DNA of 64,000 bases. Source: Nitrosospira briensis (lineage in GTDB: Bacteria > Pseudomonadota > Gammaproteobacteria > Burkholderiales > Nitrosomonadaceae). Positions 36,198 through 44,812 of the stretch are shown here, piece by piece. Under the pieces are notes generated by a model, which ran no database searches, was not told the origin of the DNA, and worked only from the letters and a program-made list of their open reading frames with translations. Within the stretch, counting starts at the first letter, position 1, and each line of letters opens with the position of its first letter. A program made the position numbers and the translations under genes. The DNA is taken from positions 62,001 to 126,000 of the forward strand of contig NZ_FOVJ01000001.1 in the NCBI RefSeq assembly GCF_900115125.1, given 5' to 3'.

Positions 36198-36653
36198 ATG
36201 AAGAACAAGCGGTGCGCAGCGTGCGATCGGCTTTTTCGGCCGCGTCCTCAGACCCCAAACCAATCCTTCTGTTCGAATACCGAATGTCAACGCGAACGCC
36301 GCCGGCAATGGCAGCGGCTCAAACTGCAAGCCGATCCAGATTACCAGGACAACCAGGCTCGGGCACAACGGGCCTGGAACAAACGTAATCCAGATTACTG
36401 GCGAGAATACCGCCAATCCCATAGGCAGTACGTAGAACGCAATCGGGCCATGCAGCAGCAACGCAATGCCAAGGCCAGAGTGGGTCAAGTTGCAAAGATG
36501 GACGTGTCAGACCCCTTGGCTCGCCCGCCATCGGGGTTTTATCGTCTCAGTTTGATCCCAGATAACGGAATTGCAAAGGTGGACGTCTGGACAGTTGAAA
36601 TCAGGGTACATGCCTGTAAATGTATGCGTAGCGCCAATATTGCAAAGAGATGA
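36198..36653 (+). CDS. Zinc-ribbon-like small DNA-binding protein of the recombinase/ParB element
   Basis: A 151-residue basic protein starting at an ATG behind GGAGAATGCC. It begins KNKRCAACDRLFRPRPQTP...FCSNTECQRERRRQWQR, with four Cys (zinc-ribbon like) and an Arg/Lys/Gln-rich coiled middle. The C-terminal part contains two partly similar IAKVD/VAKMD segments (GQVAKMDVSDPL and NGIAKVDVWTVEI). From memory such proteins accompany serine recombinase/ParB/RepB trios in proteobacteria. An N-terminally longer start (36171) is possible but has a weaker site. Function is unknown; DNA binding is inferred. Confidence 0.6.
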   Translation: MKNKRCAACDRLFRPRPQTPNQSFCSNTECQRERRRQWQRLKLQADPDYQDNQARAQRAWNKRNPDYWREYRQSHRQYVERNRAMQQQRNAKARVGQVAKMDVSDPLARPPSGFYRLSLIPDNGIAKVDVWTVEIRVHACKCMRSANIAKR

Positions 36654-36828
36654 CGTAATCGGCAGATTGATCGAAACAAGCTACCGTATCATTTATAAAA
36701 GTCTTTCTTATATCAATCACGTAGAAAGCGAATTGCAGCTCTTTCTTTCCTGTTTTACTTAAAAACCGTACGGTTTGCCAAGCTCTGGCAGTCATTCTTC
36801 CGTCATGCATTTGAGGTAATTAGGATCC

Positions 36829-38394
36829 ATGCGACAAGGCCAGACAGACCATGTGGGTAAAGAGTCCCCCAATTTGGCACGTGCGGCAGAATACGTTCGG
36901 ATGTCCACCGATCATCAGCAGTACTCAACAGAGAACCAGTCCGACAGGATCCGTGAGTACGCCGCCCTGCATGGCATCGAGATTGTTCGTACCTACATTG
37001 ACGCTGGCAAAAGTGGGCTCCGCATCAATGAACGTGCCGCCTTGCAACAGATGATCCAGGACGTAGAAAGCGGCTCAGCGGACTTCACGATTATCCTGGT
37101 CTACGACATCAGCCGCTGGGGCCGATTCCAGGATGCCGATGAAAGTGCGTTCTACGAGCATCGGTGCAAGCGCGCAGGTTTTCGGGTGATCTACTGTGCC
37201 GAGCAGTTTGAGAATGACGGTTCCCCGATTTCCACCATCGTCAAGGGTGTCAAACGGGCCATGGCTGGCGAATACAGCCGGGAGTTATCCGCCAAGGTAT
37301 TCGCCGGACAATGCCGATTGATCGAGCTCGGTTATCGTCAGGGCGGGCCTGCGGGTTACGGACTGCGCCGGGTGCTTGTTGACCAGAACGGAGCTATCAA
37401 AGTAGAGCTGGCTCGAGGTGAATATAAAAGCCTGCAAACCGACCGCGTTATTCTCAAACCTGGGCCGCACGATGAAATCCAGATCGTTAACCTGCTATAT
37501 CGCTGGTTTATTGATGACGGATTGACGGAATCCGAGATTGCCGGACGCCTGAACGGTATGGCGATATGCACTGATCTCGGACGTGAATGGACACGGGGCA
37601 CGGTACATGAAGTACTGACCAACGAGAAGTATATCGGCCACAACGTCTACAACCGGATATCCTTCAAGCTCAAGAAGCTCAGGGTAGAGAATACTCCTGA
37701 TATGTGGATAAAAAAGGAAGGCGCATTCGAGCCCATCGTGCCGCTCAATATTTTCTACACTGCGCAGGGCATTATTCAGGCTCGGGCGCGCCGTTACACC
37801 GATGAGGAATTGATCGCGCGCCTTCGGTCTTTGTACCAGAGCCGAGGATTTCTCTCCGGCCTGATCATCAACGAAACTGACGGCATGCCGTCAACGTCCA
37901 TATACGCCCATCGTTTTGGCAGCCTGATACGTGCCTATCAGATGGTCGGTTTCACGCCTGACCGCGATTACCGATATCTGGAAATCAACAGATTCCTACG
38001 GCGGCTGCACCCGGAGATCGTCCGCCAGACTGAAAACCAGATTAACGGTCTGGGTGGCATTGTCCGACGCGACCCGGCCACCGATCTCCTGGAAATTAAT
38101 GATGAATTCAGTATTTCCCTGGTGTTGGCGCGATGCAGGATATTGGGGTGCGACCGCCACAATTGGAAGGTACGTTTCGACACCAGCCTAGCGCCAGACA
38201 TTACCGTGGCGGTGCGCCTAGATCAAACCAATCAGGCAGCACTCGACTATTATCTGTTGCCGCGGTTGGATTTCGGCCGGCCCCGCATCAGCCTGGCAGA
38301 GCTCAATCCCGTCGAGTTCGATAGCTATCGCTTTGACAGTCTGGATTATCTGTACGGGATGGCGCAGCGTACAAGGTTGAGGAGGATCGCATGA
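36829..38394 (+). CDS. Serine recombinase (resolvase/invertase N-terminal domain)
   Basis: A 521-residue site-specific recombinase. The N-terminal catalytic domain has Arg24 and Ser26 in YVRMSTDHQQYS, then DISRWGRFQDADESAFYE and GVKRAMAGEYSRELS. A recombinase domain follows (QGGPAGYGLRR, TRGTVHEVLTNEKYIGHNVYN). After about residue 320 the C-terminus has no Cys-based zinc ribbon and instead a specific module of this branch. The gene overlaps the ParB gene by 4 nt. Unlike phage integrases, this type is coupled to ParB-like proteins without a ParA. Confidence 0.9.
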   Translation: MRQGQTDHVGKESPNLARAAEYVRMSTDHQQYSTENQSDRIREYAALHGIEIVRTYIDAGKSGLRINERAALQQMIQDVESGSADFTIILVYDISRWGRFQDADESAFYEHRCKRAGFRVIYCAEQFENDGSPISTIVKGVKRAMAGEYSRELSAKVFAGQCRLIELGYRQGGPAGYGLRRVLVDQNGAIKVELARGEYKSLQTDRVILKPGPHDEIQIVNLLYRWFIDDGLTESEIAGRLNGMAICTDLGREWTRGTVHEVLTNEKYIGHNVYNRISFKLKKLRVENTPDMWIKKEGAFEPIVPLNIFYTAQGIIQARARRYTDEELIARLRSLYQSRGFLSGLIINETDGMPSTSIYAHRFGSLIRAYQMVGFTPDRDYRYLEINRFLRRLHPEIVRQTENQINGLGGIVRRDPATDLLEINDEFSISLVLARCRILGCDRHNWKVRFDTSLAPDITVAVRLDQTNQAALDYYLLPRLDFGRPRISLAELNPVEFDSYRFDSLDYLYGMAQRTRLRRIA

Positions 38395-39293
38395 TAGAGA
38401 AGACAGGATCAAGAAAGGTACAAATGATCCGAATTGACCAAATCGATGTCCTCAATCCCCGGGAACGCAACAAAGCGGTATTCGATGATATCGTTGGCAA
38501 CATCAAGGGGATCGGTCTTAAAAAACCGATCACAGTTACTCCGCGTACTGGACCCGATGGGGCTGCGCGCTACCTCTTGGTCTGCGGCGAAGGCCGGATG
38601 AAAGCATTTCGCGCATTGGGTGAAAAGACTATTCCAGCACTGGTGGTGGCTGTCAACGATGAAGATGCCCTCATTATGAGCCTAGCTGAGAACATCGCCC
38701 GCCGGCAGTGCCGGCCTTTGGAGTTACTTGCTGGCATCGAGCAGCTTCGTGATCGTGGCTATGACAAAAAAACCATTGCCCAGAAGACCGGACTGACTAC
38801 CGAATACGTCAGAGGTATTCTGACTCTCCTGGAACATGGCGAGGAACGGCTCTTGGTTGCGGTGGAGACAGGGCGGATTCCACTGAATTCAGCGCTGGTT
38901 ATCGCCGGTGCGGGTGATGACGACAAGGCAATCCAGGCAGCGCTCCAGGATGCATATGAATCGGGCAAATTGCGCGGCAAACAGCTTCTTCACGCTCGGC
39001 GTGTCATTGAGCGCAGGCAGACACTGGGCCGATCCGTGGCACGCGCTACGCCTCGCAAGATACAGGATGTCACGACTTCGAGTCTGGTCAGGACCTACCA
39101 GAAGGAAGTGGAGCGCCAGAAGCAGATGGTGAAAAAGGCGGAATTTACCCAACAACGCCTGCTGTTCGTTGTGGGTGCCATACGTGAGCTGCTCGTCGAT
39201 GAGCATTTCACCACACTTCTGCGCGCGGAGGGTTTGGATACGCTACCGAAATATCTTGCCGAGCGGGTGTGGCCCCGAGGACGTGCCGCATGA
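38391..39293 (+). CDS. ParB-like protein coupled to serine recombinase
   Basis: A 300-residue protein with a ParB/Srx N-terminal domain (RIDQIDVLNPRERNK at 14-28, then VCGEGRMKAFRALGE with the GEGR box, and SLAENIARRQCRPLE with the arginine patch). A helix-turn-helix follows (KKTIAQKTGLTTEYVRGIL). The C-terminal 80 residues are basic and coiled-coil like. ParB proteins of the chromosomal type bind CTP through that patch; this one keeps the core of it. It overlaps the following RepB-type gene by 4 nt. Confidence 0.88.
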   Translation: MIEKTGSRKVQMIRIDQIDVLNPRERNKAVFDDIVGNIKGIGLKKPITVTPRTGPDGAARYLLVCGEGRMKAFRALGEKTIPALVVAVNDEDALIMSLAENIARRQCRPLELLAGIEQLRDRGYDKKTIAQKTGLTTEYVRGILTLLEHGEERLLVAVETGRIPLNSALVIAGAGDDDKAIQAALQDAYESGKLRGKQLLHARRVIERRQTLGRSVARATPRKIQDVTTSSLVRTYQKEVERQKQMVKKAEFTQQRLLFVVGAIRELLVDEHFTTLLRAEGLDTLPKYLAERVWPRGRAA

Positions 39294-40183
39294 CCAAGGT
39301 AGCTATCGGGTTTGACCTTGAGCCATTGACGGTGCCAGTCGATCAGATACTGCCATCACGAAAAATACCTGAAGGTGTGGTGATATCACGCAAATATAAG
39401 CAGATTCTATCGTCAATCAAGGAAATTGGGCTGATTGAGCCATTGTCAGTAAGATATGCCGATCCCCGACCCGATCAGTTTATCCTTCTTGATGGCCATA
39501 TTCGACTTATCGCGCTGCGGGAACTGGAATATACCGAGATAACATGCCTAGTGGCCGGTGATGACGAAAGTTATACCTATAACAATCGGATCAATCGCCT
39601 GTCGTCGATCCAGGAGCATTATATGATCCGGCGTGCAATTCAACGTGGAGTAACGGCGGGAAGGTTAGCCAAGGCACTCAACGCAAACCTGCACACCATT
39701 CTTCGGAAGATGACGCTGCTGGACCGGATCTGCCCAGAAGCGGTCGAGTTGCTGAAGGACCGTCAGTTCCCAATCGATGTTTCCCGGATACTTCGAAAAA
39801 TGAAACCGACTCGTCAGGTCGAGTGCGTAGAATTGATGATAGCAGCTAATACCTTTACAGCTGCATATGCTGAAGCGATGCTGGCTGCAACCTCTAAGGA
39901 GATGCTGGTCGAAGGAAAGAGATCGGGAAAACTGTCGGGATTGAGCAAGGAACAGATGGCGATGATGGAGCTTGAAATGAGCAATCTTCAGGGTCGGTAT
40001 AAGATGGTGGAGCAAACCTATAGCCAGGATGTCCTCAATCTGGTGATGACCCAAGGCTATCTGGGCAGGCTATTGAAAAACAGATTGGTAGCGCGTTATC
40101 TTGGCGAGAAGCATGCTGAGGTTCTGGCTGAGTTCAAGACTATCGTGCAAACGGCTTCAATCGATCAATTCTCATCCCAGTAG
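39290..40183 (+). CDS. ParB/RepB-type partition-like protein
   Basis: The start at 39290 (ATGA overlap with the preceding stop) gives 297 residues; an upstream ATG would only add seven. The N-terminal part is a ParB-like domain with LLDGHIRLIALRELE, where the usual GERR box is changed. The C-terminal part (from about 110) is the RepB plasmid-partition C-terminal domain, with CPEAVELLKDRQFPIDVSRILR and MKPTRQVECVELMIAA. It is the last gene of the trio. No parA is present, so plasmid partition as such seems unlikely. Confidence 0.86.
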   Translation: MTKVAIGFDLEPLTVPVDQILPSRKIPEGVVISRKYKQILSSIKEIGLIEPLSVRYADPRPDQFILLDGHIRLIALRELEYTEITCLVAGDDESYTYNNRINRLSSIQEHYMIRRAIQRGVTAGRLAKALNANLHTILRKMTLLDRICPEAVELLKDRQFPIDVSRILRKMKPTRQVECVELMIAANTFTAAYAEAMLAATSKEMLVEGKRSGKLSGLSKEQMAMMELEMSNLQGRYKMVEQTYSQDVLNLVMTQGYLGRLLKNRLVARYLGEKHAEVLAEFKTIVQTASIDQFSSQ

Positions 40184-40335
40184 AAGAGTTTGTTGTCCAT
40201 CATGCGATCAATAAGTTCAGCCGTAAGAATAAGTCTGAGAAACTGCCATATAATGATTTTTTGGCATTGCACATGATTTTACCGATGATAAAATATGTTA
40301 TCAACGAACGTCATTGGAATGCTCAGTTATTTCAC

Positions 40336-41222
40336 TTAAACGTACTTCGGGAGATAAGTTGGGTTTAAGCTCCGCAGTCTTGATTTGTCCAAAATCATTG
40401 ACCTCAGAACGCGGAGAGCAAGTGTCTCGTGATGCTCATTGCCTCTGACGCGCTCCATAATGGGCAATAAACCATCAGTTTCTCGTAACGGATCCTCATA
40501 GCGCTCAAGGCGAAACAAACAGTCTGCCTGAAATCCCCATGTAGCAAGAGTATCTGGATGTTCGTCGCCTCTAACACGGCGCAGGGTCGTGAGCAAGGGA
40601 GGTTTGTCTTGCGAACGATCATTAATTTCTTGCAGCGCCTCGTCAAAGCGTCCAAGATGATTCAAAACACTCGTTCGCAACATTCGCACTGCAAGGGTTT
40701 CAGGATGCTCAGGTCCTAAATCGCCATGCATGTTAACCGGTAACTGCCCATCAATTTCCCGTAACGCTTCCTCGGGGCGTTTAAGATGATCCAGAATCCT
40801 CGCCCGCTCATATAGGATGCTAAGCGTGTCTGGATGCTCGGGGCCACTGACACGCCGCCTAATGGGTAATAGCCCATCGACCTGCTCCAGCGCGTCCTCG
40901 TAGCGCCCAAGATAATACCGGTCCGCAATATGGCTACGGCTTTTTCTTCATTTTCTTCCTTGCGTTCTTCCTCGGCGGACCTAAGCCAGACTGGGTCATA
41001 CTGTTTGAACTCATCACGCTCCTGCTTTAATGCTGCCAATTCCTCGTTTTTCAGCGCAAGCCGCGCTTCTGCATGTTCTAAGAGAAGCTTATCCCGCTTG
41101 AAGCGTCTCTTCATCACAGCATAAACAGCTCCGGCTGCTGTGGCCATAGAACCTATAATCTGCAAAATGTTGGCCAGAGCACCTTGTTCCTCTGCCCATT
41201 GCAGGATGGCCGATAAGTCCAT
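40336..41222 (-). pseudogene. Frameshifted TPR protein with an N-terminal membrane segment
   Basis: Reading leftward from 41222, the gene starts MDLSAILQWAEEQ with a hydrophobic helix (about 18-38) and a charged coiled coil (KNEELAALKQERDEF). After the Glu-rich stretch the frame is lost near 40926-40940. One base appears missing: the other frame then continues with DRYYLGRYEDALEQVDGLLP, RRRVSGPEHPDTLSILYE and the next unit ending DGQLPV, and on through NMHGDLGPEHPETLA to the stop at 40336. These are TPR units of about 42 residues with a conserved EHP-TLA motif. The intact ancestor was about 295 residues. Confidence 0.75.
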
Positions 41223-41358
41223 ACTCGACCTCCTCTAAATAATGTGGATACCTTAAAAATAGACGAGAATTGAGGAACAGGCCAACATGCAGAAAACTCA
41301 TTGTGCGTCAGCTGGTGTAGGAAGAGGTTCCATCTCACAGGAAAGAGGTGGCCCTCTA

Positions 41359-41893
41359 GGTGGTACAGGAGCTGGGGATTACAATCAAGCGCGCCTGTGA
41401 GTTATTTTCGATTTCGCAGACCTGCTACCGGTACCGGCAACACTCTCGGCTGAGAATACCCGAATTTCGGATTGGCTGTTGCGGCTGACCTGTACGAACC
41501 GCACCTGGGGATCCAGATTGTGTTTCTCTGGCTGCGCAAATGTCAAGGGCATGCCCTACAACCATAAACGGGTGAATCGCATCTACCGAGAATTGGAGCT
41601 GACTTGCGGGTCAGGCCAAAACGGCGCCTGAAACGGGACAAGCCGCAGGCATTTTTGGCGGTTCCACAACGGGTCAACGAAGTCTGGTCGATAAATTTCA
41701 TGCACGATGCCTTATCCGATGACGCAGCTTTCGCACTTTCAAAGTGATCGATGACTTCAATCGGGAGGGGTTGGGCATCGAAGTCGATCTGTCGCCTTCA
41801 GCCCGCATTATCCGAGTGCTGGAGCCCATCATTGAAGGGTCCGGCTACCCAAAGCGCTACGCCTGGATAACGGCCATGAATTTCAGGTCAAGT
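41359..41893 (+). pseudogene. IS3-family transposase (OrfB) relic, left
   Basis: Plus-strand fragments of an IS3-type transposase in several frames: QELGITIKRACELFSISQTCYR (about 41365-41430), then RVRPKRRLKRDKPQ and RVNEVWSINFMHDALS (about 41608-41720), then KVIDDFNREGLGIEVDLSPSAR with LRLDNGHEFQ (about 41740-41885). At least two frameshifts and a stop codon break it. It stops abruptly at the 3' end of the metallophosphoesterase gene. Confidence 0.75.
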
Positions 41894-44053
41894 TCAATCC
41901 AGCCATCCCGCGATACCATTAGCAGCCCAATCAAAATGTTTATGGTAGTCCAGGCCGTCGGCGAACCGCATTCTGTGTTGCGCGACCTGGGAGCGTAGCA
42001 ATTGAAGCTCCTTCATCGCATGAGAACGTACTTCGCTTTCAATCTCCGTGTTTTCGTGAGTACTCTGAACCAAACTATCATATGCCTTTACTTTTGGAAG
42101 AGAACGAAGAAAGGTACGAATCTCATTGCGTACGCACTGTAGTTTATCGTCTATAGAATCTGCATCTGTTGAAAGAAATTTTTTAAGAGACTGATTCCAT
42201 TCGTTATGTTTCTCGACTCTATACGGAAATTCTTCCTCATATAACTTCATTAATTCTTTTATCAGTATGATGAATTTAGTTGCGGAGTCGCTTGGCGACG
42301 GCATATGAGGAAAAGCTTTATAGTCGACTTTATTCCCATTCTCAATAATGGCATGAATGATGCTGAATTGTTTTATTCGCTGTTTTTCGATCCATGTTTC
42401 CACTTCTTCGCCAAGATAGCTGGATATGATTCGTGAGTAGCCATCTTGTTTACTCGTAAGAAGATGCGAGGTGATCGCGACTCGGGCATTACCGCTGGAA
42501 AGTATTTCAGTCCTTGCAATTTGAGGAAACGCGCCCGATCCAGCCCGCTCAATGCCATGTTGTAACAGTGCGTTCACCAAGTCGACATTCATGGTTAAAA
42601 CGGTAATTGCGGCTTCGTTATCGTATATGGGGTATAGAAATGTGTCTCGAATATCCCGCAAGCATAATTTTTTCGGTAATTGCCAGTCACAGCGAAAAAT
42701 ACCCGAATGGACAATCGCAACATCTGCTGCTCCTTCTAGTTTCACGCACTCAGCTACGAATACACCAAAGTCCGTAGGCATTGATCGGAGATACTCTTCT
42801 CTCCCTTCTAGCTCATATTCAGCTTTTCCAGATAAATCACATATCTCTTGTTCCTCGGACTTGTCCTTTAGGCCCAACTGGACTGACGCTACCGCCTTCT
42901 GGACAATTTTAATATCTTTGACCGCAGCTGGCTGATGATCGTCTATCCGAAGGACCCAAAATAGTGCATCGGATGTAAACGGTATACCATGAAGCTTGTA
43001 TGCCAAAGCATCTTTTGGTAGATCGTCCTCGTCGGAAAAATATGAGTAATTTAAAGTCGGCGATGTATATTCAGAGTTTTTATATTGACGTACCTTATAA
43101 AGAGGGTCGTCGGATGTCAGCCACGCTCTAAATATGACTTTGTCACACTCATGCAATCCTTTGAGTACAGCTTCAACGTCACTAGGATAAGAAGGTTCAT
43201 GTTCATGTGTCCGTTTGAAGTTACGGTAGTTCTGTCCCAGTTCGTTCAATGCCCTATCACCTCCAGCTAACAGAAGTCCTACCCGGACTGTCTGAAGGTT
43301 TGCCATATTCTTCATCAACACTGGATAAGTGTCATTCTCACACCAGTGTATATCATGATCATGACCTCCCAATACATATGTACGAGGGCTGTCAGACAGT
43401 ACCTCTCTGAGTTCTCTATCGTCACTTCGATCTGCATGTGTAAGGACAATATGAAATGGGGCTTTGTCCTTCGTTCTGCTAACGAAGTCCGAGAGTTCGG
43501 CCTTTGGCTCCGTAAATTGTGACTTCACTTTAAAACCCTCAAAAACGCTCCTAGAGACGACTCCGGTCAGAGCAACGAGGGGATCGGTAGTTGATGGCCA
43601 TATAGCTAGCTTCTGCAACTTTATCTTCTTCGGAAGACTCGATAAATCTACATTAGAGAGCAACACCTTAAACTTTGCCTTTTTCAGATGATCTGCCAGT
43701 TTGTCCGGGCCGTAATCAAATTCGTGGTTACCGAGAACACAATAGTTCACGCCCAAATTGTTCAAGAGTTTGATCATGGCTTGCCGCCCCTCTTTAGTCG
43801 TTCCTGTGCGTGAGGGCCCGAGGAAGTCTCCGCTGTGTACGACCAAGATACGATCGTCTCTTCCCATTATCTTCTTGGTATGCTCTCTTAGTTTCTTCAC
43901 AGTCGCGATTACGCGCGGAAAGCCTGGAAAACCCTGACCTTTGCGTTCGTCTAATAGATAGGTATCATTCACATGAACAACCACAGCTATAAGCCGACCG
44001 CGAAAATCTTCAATTCTTTTTAAAATAGCGTCGAACTTACTTTCACTATGCAT
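41894..44053 (-). CDS. Cytosolic 5'-nucleotidase-like metallophosphoesterase
   Basis: The start at 44053 gives 719 residues and follows GGGGGATGCA; an ATG 18 codons earlier is possible. The N-terminal domain holds HVNDTY (about 27-32), SGDFLGPS (75-), GNHEFDYG (108-115), VLTHADRSDD and GGHDHD, the metal-binding blocks of UshA-like calcineurin phosphoesterases. A C-terminal part related to 5_nucleotid_C follows (HSGIFRCDW and REYLRSMPTDFGVFVAE). The first metal block (NDTY instead of NDVH or NDxH) is weakened. There is no signal peptide, unusual for this group, and a helical extension of about 170 residues ends the chain. The code is clearly more AT-rich than its neighbours and it is flanked by IS3 relics, so transfer is likely. 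Confidence 0.85.
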   Translation of the reverse strand: MHSESKFDAILKRIEDFRGRLIAVVVHVNDTYLLDERKGQGFPGFPRVIATVKKLREHTKKIMGRDDRILVVHSGDFLGPSRTGTTKEGRQAMIKLLNNLGVNYCVLGNHEFDYGPDKLADHLKKAKFKVLLSNVDLSSLPKKIKLQKLAIWPSTTDPLVALTGVVSRSVFEGFKVKSQFTEPKAELSDFVSRTKDKAPFHIVLTHADRSDDRELREVLSDSPRTYVLGGHDHDIHWCENDTYPVLMKNMANLQTVRVGLLLAGGDRALNELGQNYRNFKRTHEHEPSYPSDVEAVLKGLHECDKVIFRAWLTSDDPLYKVRQYKNSEYTSPTLNYSYFSDEDDLPKDALAYKLHGIPFTSDALFWVLRIDDHQPAAVKDIKIVQKAVASVQLGLKDKSEEQEICDLSGKAEYELEGREEYLRSMPTDFGVFVAECVKLEGAADVAIVHSGIFRCDWQLPKKLCLRDIRDTFLYPIYDNEAAITVLTMNVDLVNALLQHGIERAGSGAFPQIARTEILSSGNARVAITSHLLTSKQDGYSRIISSYLGEEVETWIEKQRIKQFSIIHAIIENGNKVDYKAFPHMPSPSDSATKFIILIKELMKLYEEEFPYRVEKHNEWNQSLKKFLSTDADSIDDKLQCVRNEIRTFLRSLPKVKAYDSLVQSTHENTEIESEVRSHAMKELQLLRSQVAQHRMRFADGLDYHKHFDWAANGIAGWLD

Positions 44054-44149
44054 TGCATCCCCCGTGTTATGAAGGCATATCCGTCGTGGATGATGATGAG
44101 TCGCCATCTGCCCTAAATATAGTCCATCGGATATAAATTACTATGAATC

Positions 44150-44398
44150 GTGATGCTTACGTTTAGGACAAGCTTACGCACGGACAACGGGCTTTGCGAG
44201 TCATTCAATGGTCGGCTCCGCGACGAATGTCTGAATACTCACGAATTCGAATCCCTGGAGCAGGCAAAGCACATCATCGAAGCGTGGCGACGTGACTATA
44301 ATGATCACAGACCCCACGGTTCGCTTGGAAAGCTGACCCCAAGCGAATACGTTAAATCCAACCAGGTCAGCTTGCCAGAAGCGGCCAAATTCTAGTTT
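44150..44398 (+). pseudogene. IS3-family transposase relic, right
   Basis: An 81-codon plus-strand piece with LRTDNG joined directly to LCESFNGRLRDECLNTHEFE and then HIIEAWRRDYNDHRPHGSLGK and LTPSEYVKSNQ. It is the end of an IS3-family OrfB of a different subgroup from the left relic (C-terminal ESFNGRLRDEC type), with about 25 residues deleted inside the DDE domain. Together with the left relic it brackets the metallophosphoesterase gene. Confidence 0.8.
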
Positions 44399-44812
44399 TG
44401 AATCCCAGCAGAATTGGGGGGACATCAAGAGCTGTGTTGTAATAATTGTTCATTGAGCCATATTTTGGAAGGCTTGTTAGATAAACCGGCTCCATAAAGC
44501 CTTCATTTTTATTCGCCATGAATGCGATGTTATGCGGTGCCGGACACAACTTGCGCAAGATCCTGCGCCGGCTGGCGCTTTTGTACGTCCAATTTCTGGA
44601 ATGCTTCGGACAAAAACAAAGCGCAAATGGGCATCAATTACTGAGAGCTGTCTATTAAAAACAGGTTTTTCAGGGACGACTATTTTAGGGTGTACTTTCA
44701 GGTACGGAGCGTATTGAGATTAGGTTTAGCCCCCAAACCACTACAACTCTAGAGCTACACATCTAGCAATTCTTACTGAAAGACGATCTCGCCTTCCCGT
44801 TCAGCTTGCAAA
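44399..44812. other. Gap between island and Tc locus, with an IS5 relic
   Basis: This stretch of about 410 nt holds no intact gene. It includes the IS5-type fragment listed separately and otherwise AT-rich sequence. The Tc toxin gene ends at 44813. No clear terminator T-tract hairpin was found on the minus strand here. Confidence 0.45.
44518..44658 (+). pseudogene. IS5-type transposase C-terminal fragment
   Basis: The plus-strand reading gives MNAMLCGAGHNLRKILRRLA then LLYVQFLECFG, resembling the C-terminal end of IS5-family transposases (GxxHNLRKxLRxLAL). Only about 46 codons remain, so it is a tail relic. It adds to the signs of repeated insertion at this boundary. Confidence 0.5.

Noticed and set aside
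36829-40183. Plasmid partition locus
   Set aside because: There is no ParA and no replication gene; the ParB/RepB proteins are coupled to a recombinase instead.
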